Shown here piece after piece: positions 27,885 through 36,989 of a stretch of 64,000 nt of DNA; the first letter of the stretch is position 1; every line of letters begins with the position of its first letter. Position numbers and translations under genes: made by a program. The DNA comes from Methylomonas sp. ZR1. Lineage in GTDB: Bacteria; Pseudomonadota; Gammaproteobacteria; Methylococcales; Methylomonadaceae. Below the pieces are notes generated by a model, which ran no database searches, was not told the origin of the DNA, and worked only from the letters and a program-made list of their open reading frames with translations. The stretch lies in contig NZ_RCST01000001.1 of the NCBI RefSeq assembly GCF_013141865.1, forward strand, positions 4,960,001 through 5,024,000, read 5' to 3'.

Positions 27885-29186
27885 ATGTTAAAAGAACCCA
27901 AACATTGTTCGTTTTGCGGTATCGAAGCGTCGGCGGCCGTGCCGATGATTGCCGGCACGGAAGGCTACATCTGTGAAGCCTGCGTGATGTTGGCCAGCCA
28001 GGTGGTATCCAGCTGGGGCAAGAAGAAAGAATTAGCCGATATGCAAGGCCCTTTGCCAAAGCCCGCCGAGATGAAAGCCATGCTGGATCAGTATGTGATC
28101 GGCCAGGATTTAGCTAAGGAAATTCTGTCGGTCGCGGTATACAACCACTACAAGCGCTTGAAAAACGTCAGCCGTAAAGTCGGCGGTTTGGGCGAGTCCG
28201 ACGACAGCGTGGAAATCGGTAAATCCAATATTCTGATGATAGGCCCTTCCGGTACCGGCAAAACCTTGCTGGCTAGCACGCTGGCGAAAATCGTCGGTGT
28301 GCCGTTTGCGGTTGCTGACGCCACCACGCTGACCCAGGCCGGTTATGTCGGCGACGACGTGGAAAATATCCTGGTGCGCTTGCTGGATGTGGCCGACGGC
28401 CAAATAAGCAAAGCCGAATGGGGTATGGTGTATATCGACGAAGTGGACAAAATTGCCCGCAGCCCGGAACAGGCGTTCGGTACCCGCGATGTGTCCGGCG
28501 AAGGCGTGCAGCAAGCCTTGTTGCGGCTGGTCGAGGGCTCGCATGTCAAGGTTCCTTCCAAGGGCCGGCGCAAGGATCACAGCGGTAATGATTCGGTCAT
28601 GGTGGATACCAGCAATATTCTGTTCATAGCCGGCGGCGCGTTTCCGGGCCTGGAAAAACACGTGGAAAAACGCTTGCTGCCGCCGAAAACCGCTATCGGT
28701 TTTCATGCCGAAGTCAGCAACCCGGACGACAAACCGACGCTGGAAGCGATGCTGAATGCCACACAGCCGGACGATTTGAAACGCTTCGGCTTGATCCCGG
28801 AATTTATCGGCCGCTTCCCCGTGTTGGCGCCGTTAGAGCCCTTGGATGTGGATGCCTTGATCCAAGTCTTGACCGAACCGAAGAACGCTTTGGTTAAACA
28901 ATACCAACATCTGTTTGCCTTCGATGATGTGGAGCTGGAATTCACCCAGGATGCCTTGGTGGAAATCGCCGAAAAAGCCATCGCCCGCAACACCGGCGCC
29001 CGCGGTTTGCGCGGCATCATGGAGCACGTACTGCGCCGCACCATGTTCGATTTACCCTCCAGACCGGACGTCGAGCGCTGCATCGTCAATGCCGAGGTGA
29101 TACGCGGCGAAGCCGAAATTGAAGTCGTGCCGCGCGACAAACCCACTGACGGTGACGATTTGAAGCGGTTATCGGGCGGAGAGTGA
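27885..29186 (+). CDS. clpX: ClpX-type ATPase associated with nif cluster
   Basis: A 433-residue ClpX with an N-terminal zinc finger (CSFCG...CEAC), Walker A GPSGTGKT, Walker B MVYIDEVDK and an AAA+ C-domain. Azotobacter has a similar nif-linked second ClpX in this position, thought to handle nitrogenase assembly factors. I prefer the ATG at 27885 (MLKEPKHC) over a GTG at 27876, which overlaps nifM. No clpP is nearby, so it probably uses the housekeeping protease or acts as an unfoldase. Confidence 0.92.
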   Translation: MLKEPKHCSFCGIEASAAVPMIAGTEGYICEACVMLASQVVSSWGKKKELADMQGPLPKPAEMKAMLDQYVIGQDLAKEILSVAVYNHYKRLKNVSRKVGGLGESDDSVEIGKSNILMIGPSGTGKTLLASTLAKIVGVPFAVADATTLTQAGYVGDDVENILVRLLDVADGQISKAEWGMVYIDEVDKIARSPEQAFGTRDVSGEGVQQALLRLVEGSHVKVPSKGRRKDHSGNDSVMVDTSNILFIAGGAFPGLEKHVEKRLLPPKTAIGFHAEVSNPDDKPTLEAMLNATQPDDLKRFGLIPEFIGRFPVLAPLEPLDVDALIQVLTEPKNALVKQYQHLFAFDDVELEFTQDALVEIAEKAIARNTGARGLRGIMEHVLRRTMFDLPSRPDVERCIVNAEVIRGEAEIEVVPRDKPTDGDDLKRLSGGE

Positions 29187-29188
29187 GT

Positions 29189-29206
29189 TTGGCGGCCGGG
29201 CTGCAC
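29189..29206 (+). promoter_or_regulatory. Possible sigma-54 promoter before grx-bolA/nifF
   Basis: TTGGCGGCCGGGCTGCAC has GG and GC ten bases apart and lies just after the clpX stop. It overlaps a CCGGGCT / AGCCCGG hairpin (29197-29220), so the match could be coincidental to that structure. No NifA site was checked inside the clpX coding region. Confidence 0.4.
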
Positions 29207-29260
29207 AAGCTGAAGCCCGGTCGTTGCATTGAAAAGTTTTAGTTAATCGAGAAACCTACT

Positions 29261-29878
29261 ATGAGCGTTAAAGAAAAAATCTTGCAACAACTTGCCGAAA
29301 ATCCGGTGATTATTTATATGAAAGGCGTGCCTAGCGCTCCGGAATGCGGGTTTTCCGCGAAGACTGTCGGCATCTTGAACGAAACCAAGATCCCTTACGC
29401 TTATGTCAACGTCTTGCAATCGCCGTTCATCCGCGAAAAGCTGCCGTCCATTTCCAAATGGCCCACTTTCCCGCAAGTGTTCATCAAAGGTGAACTGATC
29501 GGTGGCGCCGACATTGTCGAGGCCATGTACAAAGAGGGGACTTTGTTGCCGCTGTTGCAAGCGACCGTTCAGCCCGCCGAGAGTGCGGACGCCAGTCAAA
29601 CCATTACCCATTCCGAAGTGGAAGCCTTGATTCTGGCGGCCTATCCGGGGGCGACCATCGGCATCGAAGGCGCCGGTTGCGATTTGAACATCACCGTGGT
29701 CAGCGAATTGTTCGCCGATCAACCCATGATCAAACAACATCAGGGCGTCATGGCTACATTGAGTGCGCCGCTGGCTTCCGGCCGTTTGCATGCCGTCACG
29801 CTAAAGACACATACGCCTGAAGCTTGGGCCGCTCAGCAACCGGCGGCAAATCCGGGCTTACTGCAAATTCAAATCTGA
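29261..29878 (+). CDS. Monothiol glutaredoxin-BolA fusion protein
   Basis: A 205-residue protein that joins two Fe-S handling modules normally made separately. Residues about 1-105 are a Grx4-type monothiol glutaredoxin with the CGFS site (APECGFSAKT) and WPTFPQVFIKGELIGGADI. Residues about 118-190 match BolA (VEALILAAYPGATIGIEGAGCDLNITVVSELF; HQGVMATL; LHAVTLKT). Grx4 and BolA form [2Fe-2S]-bridged complexes, so fusion would enforce pairing. Its location before nifF suggests Fe-S trafficking to nitrogenase; a nif-linked Grx is known in Azotobacter. Confidence 0.9.
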   Translation: MSVKEKILQQLAENPVIIYMKGVPSAPECGFSAKTVGILNETKIPYAYVNVLQSPFIREKLPSISKWPTFPQVFIKGELIGGADIVEAMYKEGTLLPLLQATVQPAESADASQTITHSEVEALILAAYPGATIGIEGAGCDLNITVVSELFADQPMIKQHQGVMATLSAPLASGRLHAVTLKTHTPEAWAAQQPAANPGLLQIQI

Positions 29879-29902
29879 TCTAGTTAACAAGGAGACAACA
29901 CT

Positions 29903-30433
29903 ATGGCAAAAGTAGGCATTTTTTTCGGTACCGATACCGGCAACACACGCAAAGTAGCCAAGACCATTGCGACGAAATTGGGCGATGCGGCCGACAAGCC
30001 GGTCAATATCAATAAAGCCTCCGTGGACGATTTGTTGGCCTACGACGTCTTGATCGTCGGTTCGCCAACTTACGGCGAAGGTGAACTGCCAGGCATGAGC
30101 GCCGGACACGATAACGAGAGCTGGGAAGAATTTCTGCCCACGTTGGCGGGCGCCGATTTCTCCGGCAAAACCGTGGCGATCTACGGTTTGGGCGACCAGG
30201 AAGGTTATCCCGGCAATTTCGTCGATGCCTTAGGCTTTTTATATGACGCCTTTGCCGACGCCGGTGCCACCATCGTCGGCATGACCAGCAGCGAAGGTTA
30301 CACTTTTAAAAAATCCAAAGCCTTGCTGGGCGACCAATTTGTCGGTTTGGCCTTGGACGAAGACAACCAGAAAGAACTGAGCGAAGGCCGGCTCAGCGCT
30401 TGGTTGGATTCTATTTCCTCCGCCTGGGCTTGA
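29903..30433 (+). CDS. nifF: Nitrogenase flavodoxin NifF
   Basis: A 176-residue long-chain flavodoxin with the FMN phosphate loop GTDTGNTRKVAK, SPTYGEGELPG and GDQEGYPGNFVDALG. It donates electrons to the nitrogenase Fe protein. An AAGGAGA ribosome site precedes the ATG. It follows grx-bolA by 24 bp and precedes rseC by 10 bp. Confidence 0.96.
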   Translation: MAKVGIFFGTDTGNTRKVAKTIATKLGDAADKPVNINKASVDDLLAYDVLIVGSPTYGEGELPGMSAGHDNESWEEFLPTLAGADFSGKTVAIYGLGDQEGYPGNFVDALGFLYDAFADAGATIVGMTSSEGYTFKKSKALLGDQFVGLALDEDNQKELSEGRLSAWLDSISSAWA

Positions 30434-30443
30434 TAGGCTAGCT

Positions 30444-30884
30444 ATGATCGAAGAAGCGGCCGTCGTTACCCGCGTTAGCGATGGCCGTACTTGGATTAAA
30501 AGTCTGCAAAGCAATGCCTGCAGCGGCTGTTTGCAACAACAATCCTGCGGCACGGCGACACTGGCAAAAGTGCTCCCCAAGCGCGAATTTCCAGTCGATT
30601 GCGACATAAACCTGCAAGCCGGCGACCACGTGATGGTGGCGATAGACGATGGTCAACTGCTGCTCACGTCGCTGTTACTCTATCTGGTGCCGTTGATTTT
30701 TATGCTGATCGGGGTGGGCTTGGCCGAAGCCTGGCTACCCGCTCCGTATAACACGGGTTACTTGCCCGAAGTGGCGTTAAGCACATTGCTGACCGGCTTT
30801 TGGTTGATAAACCGCTGTCAAAATCTGCTACTGCTCCATCTTTGTTTTAAGCCGCAAATTGTCAAGAAACTCGGCAGCGATTGA
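30444..30884 (+). CDS. RseC/MucC-family membrane protein
   Basis: A 146-residue SoxR-reducing/RseC family protein. The N-terminal cytoplasmic part has a cysteine cluster (ACSGCLQQQSCGTATLAK), followed by two transmembrane helices (LLLTSLLLYLVPLIFMLIGVG; VALSTLLTGFWLI). Relatives work with Rnf/Rsx redox complexes, which feed electrons for nitrogen fixation in some bacteria. Its coupling to nifF fits a redox role, but no rnf gene is in the window. Confidence 0.85.
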   Translation: MIEEAAVVTRVSDGRTWIKSLQSNACSGCLQQQSCGTATLAKVLPKREFPVDCDINLQAGDHVMVAIDDGQLLLTSLLLYLVPLIFMLIGVGLAEAWLPAPYNTGYLPEVALSTLLTGFWLINRCQNLLLLHLCFKPQIVKKLGSD

Positions 30885-30941
30885 GTTTTCGCTGGTTGAC
30901 GCACTGGTTGTGTAAAGTCAGTCCGCTTCCGTTTGCTTGCG

Positions 30942-31871
30942 CTACGCCGGCAGACAAAGCTGCCATGTCGGTTTCAGGCGTGTAAACATTTCCATTCCTT
31001 TGAGCTCGTGTTGCAAGATTTGCCAACGGGCCAGATCAAACGAGTCCCGATACAAACACGCCACCCAATCCGCCAGCAACACGGCGGCATAGGTTTCTCC
31101 ATTGTTGCTGTCGCAGGCGGTAAGGCCGGCGCTGTGGTGGTAGCCTGTGATAACGCTAGCCGCGTCGTAGCCCCAGCGATGCAACGCCAGCGCCGCTAGG
31201 CCGGCATGAAAGGTCGTTTCCTCGGGCAGATGCGATTCCGCCGCCGAGGCCACCGCATTGAGTGTCGCCGGCAGCTCGGAAAAATGCATGTCGGCAAACA
31301 AGGTTTGCACGTGCGCGGCAAGCTCTGGAGTATTTGCCGCATGCCAGAAATTGAAAACCAGGCTTTGCCGTGGCTGAATAGCCTCCGTAACGCCATGGTA
31401 TGAATCGGCATGCAGCAAAAAGCCAAAGGCTTTGTTGTATTCCGGATTGACACGAAAAACCGCGTCACTCTCCGGTGATGCGAATAACTCCAGCACCCCG
31501 CCATGCTCGGGTTGCCATTGCTTATTCAGTTGCACAACCAGCCGGGCAATCTCATAACCCACCAGCGGCCGGTCGCTGTGTCTGCCAATCACTTGTCCAG
31601 GCAGCATGCGTTGCGCCGTGACTAACAGACGATTCGTCAGCGGCAATCCGGTAATCTCGCGCATTCTAATGAGTACTTCGGTTTGAAATGCCGCTGGAAT
31701 GTGCTCGGTAACGTCTCTAAGCGAGCACCGGTAAAACGCCCCATCCCGATGCTGCCACTCGGCATCCAGCAAAAATAAACGCTCAAGCGCCGCGCACTGC
31801 TCCCTAGAAAATGCGGAATTGTCGTAAAAAAACGGGAACGGGCTATCGTGGTGGATGGGCTGTGAGAGCAA
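30942..31871 (-). CDS. 2-oxoglutarate/Fe(II)-dependent oxygenase-like protein
   Basis: A 309-residue protein. The N-terminal half has the iron-binding HxD (IGRHSDRP), a distal His (HADSYHGV) and a downstream Arg (IQPRQSLVFNFW), the double-stranded beta-helix triad of 2OG/Fe(II) enzymes. The C-terminal half (about residues 195-309) is helical and unassigned. The substrate is unknown. It is a single gene convergent with rseC. Confidence 0.7.
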   Translation of the reverse strand: MLSQPIHHDSPFPFFYDNSAFSREQCAALERLFLLDAEWQHRDGAFYRCSLRDVTEHIPAAFQTEVLIRMREITGLPLTNRLLVTAQRMLPGQVIGRHSDRPLVGYEIARLVVQLNKQWQPEHGGVLELFASPESDAVFRVNPEYNKAFGFLLHADSYHGVTEAIQPRQSLVFNFWHAANTPELAAHVQTLFADMHFSELPATLNAVASAAESHLPEETTFHAGLAALALHRWGYDAASVITGYHHSAGLTACDSNNGETYAAVLLADWVACLYRDSFDLARWQILQHELKGMEMFTRLKPTWQLCLPA

Positions 31872-31931
31872 CAGCTAAGCTCCTATTAGAATCAAATTGA
31901 GAGGTAGCAATACAACTACAACTGATCATTC

Positions 31932-31957
31932 CCGCGATTACGCTTCGCTAATCGCGG
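31932..31957. repeat. Palindromic intergenic repeat
   Basis: A perfect 9-bp inverted repeat CCGCGATTA / TAATCGCGG around a CGCTTCGC loop, in the gap between the oxygenase and CorC-like genes. It resembles short interspersed palindromes common in proteobacteria. Confidence 0.6.
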
Positions 31958-32003
31958 CTACAAGGGGTGGCTGAGTCGCTAGCTACACTGTGATCTTTTT
32001 ACA

Positions 32004-33314
32004 TTATTGCTTCGGATAAACCTGTACCCACTCGATGCGCGGGCCGTTCATTTCCTTGACGACGATTTCAAAGTCGTTAAAGGCGATGCGCTCGCCGGCT
32101 TCGGGGATGTCGCGCAATTGCGCCAGAATCATGCCGCCCACCGAATCGACATCATCCAGATCCAGTTCTTCGTTTTCCACGTCGATGCCCAGAATCCGTT
32201 CCAGGGAGAAAATCGGCAAGCTGCCTTTGCCCAGCAAACTGCCGTCGTCCTGACGGGTCCAGTCGCTTTCGGTTTTCCGAAATTCGTCGCGGATTTCGCC
32301 GACCATGGCCGACAGCAAATTGTCCAAGGTGATGAAGCCGTGCGGCTTGTGGCCTTTCTGACCGATGACGGCAAAGTGCGGCGAACCTTGGGTAAAGCGG
32401 CGGAATAATTCCAGAGCGGGCATATGCGCGGAGATATGTTGAATCGGCCGTAAATAGGGTTCCAAATCGTCGATTTGCTGGCCGTTTTGTTGCGCCAGGA
32501 ATAAGTCTTTTAAGTGGATGACGCCCAATACGTCAATGCCGTTGCCATCGAAATACGGGTAGCGGCTGAAGCAGCTTTTATAGACCGTATCCAGCATTTG
32601 TTGTTGAGATTGCCCTTGGTACAGCGCGGTGATTTCGTGGATAGGCCGCATTAAATCGGATACTTCCAACTTGCCGAAATCCAGGGCCTTGGCCAGTACA
32701 TTGCATTCGTCGCTGGTCAGGTTTTCACCGGCCCGGCTGGAGCGCAAAATCAGTTTCAATTCCTCGTTGGAATAGTGGCTGTCTTGATTGTGGCTGTTGC
32801 TCAAGCCGGCTATGCGCAACACCAGATTGGCGCTGCCGTTCAACAACCAAATCGCCGGATACATCAACCAATACATCGCATACAGCGGGCCGGCGCTCCA
32901 TAAACCTATGCCTTCCGGATTGCGGATCGCCAGCGATTTGGGCGCTTGTTCGCCTACCACGATATGCAGAAAGGAGATGGTGCAAAACGCAAAGCCAAAC
33001 GAGATGTTGTGGATAATTTCCGGAGAGGTGATTTCGGCTTTGGCAAACAGCGGAACTAACAGGTCGGCAAAAGCCGGTTCGCCGATCCAGCCCAAACCCA
33101 GGGAGGCGAGGGTAATGCCGAGCTGGCAAGCGGATAAGTAGGCATCGAGTTGCCTGTGTACTTTGGCGAGTATTCTGCCTCGCCAACCTTCGGTTTGTTC
33201 AATGGCTTTAATCCGGGTTTGTCGCAATTTAACCAAACTGAACTCGACTGCGACAAAGAAGCCGTTGAGACATACCAGCAGCAAGGCGCAGGCGACCAGG
33301 ACAAGATTACTCAT
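32004..33314 (-). CDS. CNNM/CorC-type hemolysin-family membrane protein
   Basis: A 436-residue protein. The DUF21 transmembrane domain (about residues 1-190) starts MSNLVLVACALLLVCLNGFFVAVEFSLV. A tandem CBS region (IHEITALYQGQ; YPYFDGNGIDVLGVIHLKDL) and the C-terminal CorC_HlyC transporter-associated domain (LDLDDVDSVGGMILAQL) follow. Relatives handle Mg2+/Co2+ export or cyclic-nucleotide-sensitive ion transport. Single gene with no operon partner. Confidence 0.9.
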   Translation of the reverse strand: MSNLVLVACALLLVCLNGFFVAVEFSLVKLRQTRIKAIEQTEGWRGRILAKVHRQLDAYLSACQLGITLASLGLGWIGEPAFADLLVPLFAKAEITSPEIIHNISFGFAFCTISFLHIVVGEQAPKSLAIRNPEGIGLWSAGPLYAMYWLMYPAIWLLNGSANLVLRIAGLSNSHNQDSHYSNEELKLILRSSRAGENLTSDECNVLAKALDFGKLEVSDLMRPIHEITALYQGQSQQQMLDTVYKSCFSRYPYFDGNGIDVLGVIHLKDLFLAQQNGQQIDDLEPYLRPIQHISAHMPALELFRRFTQGSPHFAVIGQKGHKPHGFITLDNLLSAMVGEIRDEFRKTESDWTRQDDGSLLGKGSLPIFSLERILGIDVENEELDLDDVDSVGGMILAQLRDIPEAGERIAFNDFEIVVKEMNGPRIEWVQVYPKQ

Positions 33315-33403
33315 AGATAAAGCATTGATTACAGCGGAAACAGCATTATACCGGTAATCAGGGTCTTTGCTTGTTACGTGATGCTGCTCAGCTCAGATCG
33401 CGC

Positions 33404-34201
33404 TTAATCGGGCGGACCGGGTAGGCGTTCGACATTGGCGGCCATATGGCTCGGATACAGCGCCGGGCCGAATTGGGTAAAAATGGCCACATCCGCCGCA
33501 TCGTGGCCGTAAGCGACGATGACCCGGCCGCCGCAAGGCTCGGCTTGGGTGGGATCGAAGGTGTACCAGCGCCCATCCACATAAGCCTCGAACCAGGCGT
33601 GAAAATCCATGGGCTGCAAACCGTATAAATAACCGACCACCATTCGCGCCGGAATGCATAAAGCCCGGCACAGGGCGATGCCCAAATGCGCCAGTTCGCG
33701 GCAGACGCCTTCGCCGGCCAGATTGGTTTCAACCGCCGAGAGCTGGAAATGCGGTGAATCCGGATTGAAGCGGATATTCTCGCGCAGCCAGCGGTGCACG
33801 GTGGCGACTTGGTCATAGCCCGGGATGGCGTCGGCGACGATGTCCTGGGCCAGTTCGATAAACCGGTCGGATTCGCAATAGCGGGTGGGTGTCAAATAGG
33901 TCAGCACACTATCCGGCAAATGTTGCACTTCCGTAAACGGTGCGCCGGGGCAGACGTCGATGTGCTCATGGGTGTGAATATCGGCGCTGGTGCGCACGGC
34001 AAACTCGCCGGGTGGGGCAATCAGGCGCTGGCAAAGATTACCGTAGTAGTCGGTAAACTCGAAGACCGGCACCGTCGGTGTCAAGGTATACGACTCCCGC
34101 GCCACCCATTGATTTGCGCCGCTACGCGGCCGCAGCATCAAAATAAAAGGGGTGTCGATGCTGACATCGAAGGTTATTTCGCAACTCGTGCGCAGCCACA
34201 T
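33404..34201 (-). CDS. Transglutaminase-like cysteine protease family protein
   Basis: A 265-residue protein with an N-terminal beta domain typical of bacterial transglutaminase-like proteins. The catalytic core has Cys in [12 protein letters not shown], His in [10 protein letters not shown] and Asp in TFDPTQ, so all three catalytic residues are present. No signal peptide is evident. Such proteins may be peptidases or amide hydrolases; the substrate is unknown. It lies on the same strand as the GH17 gene, 99 bp away. Confidence 0.85.
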   Translation of the reverse strand: MWLRTSCEITFDVSIDTPFILMLRPRSGANQWVARESYTLTPTVPVFEFTDYYGNLCQRLIAPPGEFAVRTSADIHTHEHIDVCPGAPFTEVQHLPDSVLTYLTPTRYCESDRFIELAQDIVADAIPGYDQVATVHRWLRENIRFNPDSPHFQLSAVETNLAGEGVCRELAHLGIALCRALCIPARMVVGYLYGLQPMDFHAWFEAYVDGRWYTFDPTQAEPCGGRVIVAYGHDAADVAIFTQFGPALYPSHMAANVERLPGPPD

Positions 34202-34300
34202 ATGAGGGTCCTGGTGTTGATTATCGAAAAATCAGCGTTGATGGCAAGCGCAGCCCGTTAGATGCCGATACCAGCCGCTTAAGCCACTTGGTCTTGCAGG

Positions 34301-36001
34301 TTAAATCTTGGCTTTGCCTGAGCGGAGAGGCCAGAACGGGATCGACAGCACCAGTATACACAGCAACCACGCGACGAGCTGCTGATTGTAAAACGTATAC
34401 CCCAGCGCGACCGGCAAACCTTCACTAAAGCCGGGATGCGCTTGGATGAAATCGTAGGCCGCCATAAACTCGTGGGTCTCGCCGATCACTACCGCCAAGG
34501 TGCCGGCGCTTAAAAAATAGGCCAGCAAGCGGTCGCGTGGCGTTTGCGAATCCCCGCCGGATAGGCTGTCAAAGCGCAGCATCTGCCGGTAAAAGCGCCG
34601 CTGGGCCAGGCATAGGCACACGATCAAACCGCAGACGCCGAGGGCCGGAATCGCGAATTGTTCGACGGGAAAGCTTAGATACCGACCGTTGAACGCCAGG
34701 CTGTAAGTTTTGTACAGCGCTAAAATCCCGAAAAATAGATAGGTATTTCTCAAACGATGGGCCAGGGTCGGCGCTACGGATTGCTCGGCTAAAATCGCAT
34801 AACTGCGTTGCAGCAGCAAAGCGCTCAACACGCCGTTGGCGGCGATAATCAAGAGGGTGTAAGCCTGTTGCCAGAGGCTATAGCTGGTAAACCACGCAAA
34901 ACTTGCCAGCGTGACCAGACAAACGCTAAATACTTGGGTCAGCGTCAAAAACACAATCTGGCGCGGCCAAGGCAAATGGGCCAATTTTTTAAAGTAGGCC
35001 GCAACCATTACCAGCCACAAACCCGTCGCCCAGGCAAAATGCCCTAGCCAGTCCGGATTTTCGTAAACCGGGCCGGTCAGCGGAAACACTGGTTCGCGGT
35101 CGATAGTCAGCAAGCCCCAGTTGGCGCCGACCACGCCTTCGTTATGGCTTTTCCAGGGCTGGTTGAAGGCTTCGACGATGTTGTAATCCAAACCGTGCCG
35201 GTTTACTACGTCAATCAGGCTGCGGATGAAGCGGGTTTCGTTGACCACGCTGGGCACCGCTCGGCCGCGCTGGCGGCCGGCGGCCGGCCAGCCGGATTCG
35301 CCGATTAGAATCGGCTTGTTCAGGCCCATGCTGTGGGCTTTGGCTTCGATTTGTTGGACGATCTTCTCCACATGTCCGGCCGCCTCCTCAATCGCCACCG
35401 GCTCGTCTTCCCAATAGGGCAGAATGTGTACGGTAATAAAGTCGACTTCCTGCATCAGTTGCGGATATTTCAAGTATATAGACCAGACATCGGCATACGA
35501 CACCGGCTGTTTCACCGCCTGTTTAACCTGGCGGATATAGCCGATCAGCGTGTCTACATCCATGTCTTTACGCAGCAGCACTTCGTTACCGACCAGCACT
35601 CGTTTGATCACATCCGGATGGGCGTTCACCGCTTCGATCAGCGCGGCGATTTCCTTTTTATTGCTGGCATGCCCATCGCCTAGCCAGCCGCCTTGAATCA
35701 TTTCCACCCCGTGTTTGCGCGCAAATTCGGGCGTCGGCTGCATGCCGCCGAGGATGGAGTAAGTGCGGATGGTATGGGTTTTATCGGCAATCAAACCCAG
35801 GTCGGCGTCGATATGTTCGGGCAATGGAAACTTTTCTTCGATCGGACTGAATCCATCGCGATAAGGGGCGAACGACAAACTGCGCAATTTACCCGAAGGC
35901 ACATCGACACCGGCGTCCTGGGGGCGATTCAGGCTCCAGGCGATAGCGCCGTGAACGGCAAGGATGAAAATGAGGCAGAAAAACAGATGGGTGGTGCGCA
36001 T
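34301..36001 (-). CDS. Membrane-anchored GH17 family beta-1,3-glucan enzyme
   Basis: A 566-residue protein. An N-terminal transmembrane helix is followed by a GH17 TIM barrel (about residues 35-330) with the acid/base Glu in LVGNEVL and the nucleophile Glu in LIGESGWPAAGR. A C-terminal part of about 7-8 transmembrane helices follows. Similar proteins act in cyclic or branched beta-glucan synthesis and remodelling (NdvB/NdvC systems). No glucan synthase is adjacent here. Confidence 0.87.
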   Translation of the reverse strand: MRTTHLFFCLIFILAVHGAIAWSLNRPQDAGVDVPSGKLRSLSFAPYRDGFSPIEEKFPLPEHIDADLGLIADKTHTIRTYSILGGMQPTPEFARKHGVEMIQGGWLGDGHASNKKEIAALIEAVNAHPDVIKRVLVGNEVLLRKDMDVDTLIGYIRQVKQAVKQPVSYADVWSIYLKYPQLMQEVDFITVHILPYWEDEPVAIEEAAGHVEKIVQQIEAKAHSMGLNKPILIGESGWPAAGRQRGRAVPSVVNETRFIRSLIDVVNRHGLDYNIVEAFNQPWKSHNEGVVGANWGLLTIDREPVFPLTGPVYENPDWLGHFAWATGLWLVMVAAYFKKLAHLPWPRQIVFLTLTQVFSVCLVTLASFAWFTSYSLWQQAYTLLIIAANGVLSALLLQRSYAILAEQSVAPTLAHRLRNTYLFFGILALYKTYSLAFNGRYLSFPVEQFAIPALGVCGLIVCLCLAQRRFYRQMLRFDSLSGGDSQTPRDRLLAYFLSAGTLAVVIGETHEFMAAYDFIQAHPGFSEGLPVALGYTFYNQQLVAWLLCILVLSIPFWPLRSGKAKI

Positions 36002-36333
36002 GACTGGGGGATGGTTAAGCTGAGTGAATAAATATGTGGGATTGCCGGGATTATACAGTCTTGGCGCGCGCTAAAAATCAAAGTCGCTGAGTCTGGCGGC
36101 GATTCTCGATAAAACTATGTTATCTGCCGGTTATGCCGCAGGTTATTTGCCGCATTCGCGGGCGGCCTGCCACTATGGAGCAAAGCAGGGCAGGACGCCG
36201 GGCGAGGCTTGCCGGCAATATTCGCCTTTGGTTCGATAATTGCAAACGCTCTGACGCAGCTATGCGGTAAGGCTTTGGCGGGGTGCCGGCCGGCTGCTGT
36301 TTTTGATTGAAGCTTTGGATATTTCCGATACGC

Positions 36334-36852
36334 ATGAGTGCACAGCCAATGACCGATATTTCCGCGTTCTGGACCGAGTCCTTGGCCGATGAGTTATTGC
36401 GCTTTTTAACCGGGCGCTTGAAATGCCCGGACATTGCCGCCGAATTAACCCATGACACCTACTTGGGACTGCGGCAAATAGCCGAGAAAACGCCGCCAAA
36501 TAATGCGCGGGCCATGGCGTTTCGGATTGCGATTAATCTGACCATCGATCATCAGCGCAAAACCATGGTCAGGGACCGTTACGGTGCCGACGAAGATATT
36601 GATGCGCTGGTTGACACTCTTCCCGGTAACGCCGCGCCGCCGGAACAGGTGTTGATAGGTCAACAACGTTTGGCCGCGTTGCAGCATGCGCTGGGCGAGT
36701 TGCCGCAAGCCTGCCGTACTGTGTTTTTACTGCATGGGGTCGATGGCCTGACCTATACCCAAATCGCCGAACGTTTGGGGATTTCCAAGTCCCAGGTCAA
36801 TAAGCTGCTGGCCCAAGCCATGGCGCATTGCGCCCGGCAACTGGCCGATTAA
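36334..36852 (+). CDS. ECF sigma factor (FecI-type)
   Basis: About 172 residues. Region 2 (ELTHDTYLGLRQI; MAFRIAINLTIDHQRK) and region 4 (LGELPQACRTVFLLHGVDGLTYTQIAERLGISKSQVNKLLAQA) fit FecI-like ECF sigma factors. It is followed by a FecR anti-sigma regulator and an STN-domain TonB receptor, the standard surface-signalling order. The start is uncertain: ATGs at 36307, 36334 and 36349 are in frame and none has a strong ribosome site. Confidence 0.88.
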   Translation: MSAQPMTDISAFWTESLADELLRFLTGRLKCPDIAAELTHDTYLGLRQIAEKTPPNNARAMAFRIAINLTIDHQRKTMVRDRYGADEDIDALVDTLPGNAAPPEQVLIGQQRLAALQHALGELPQACRTVFLLHGVDGLTYTQIAERLGISKSQVNKLLAQAMAHCARQLAD

Positions 36853-36989
36853 ACAGCAAGCCCGCATTATTTTTCCGCAACCCACTTCATCCCGATGCCG
36901 TTGACTGCCGCCGCTTGCCTTACTTGGTATGATCGCTTTCGCGCCTCGCACGTCTTTATCAATAACAGCCTTGCATAATGGGAGATTGC

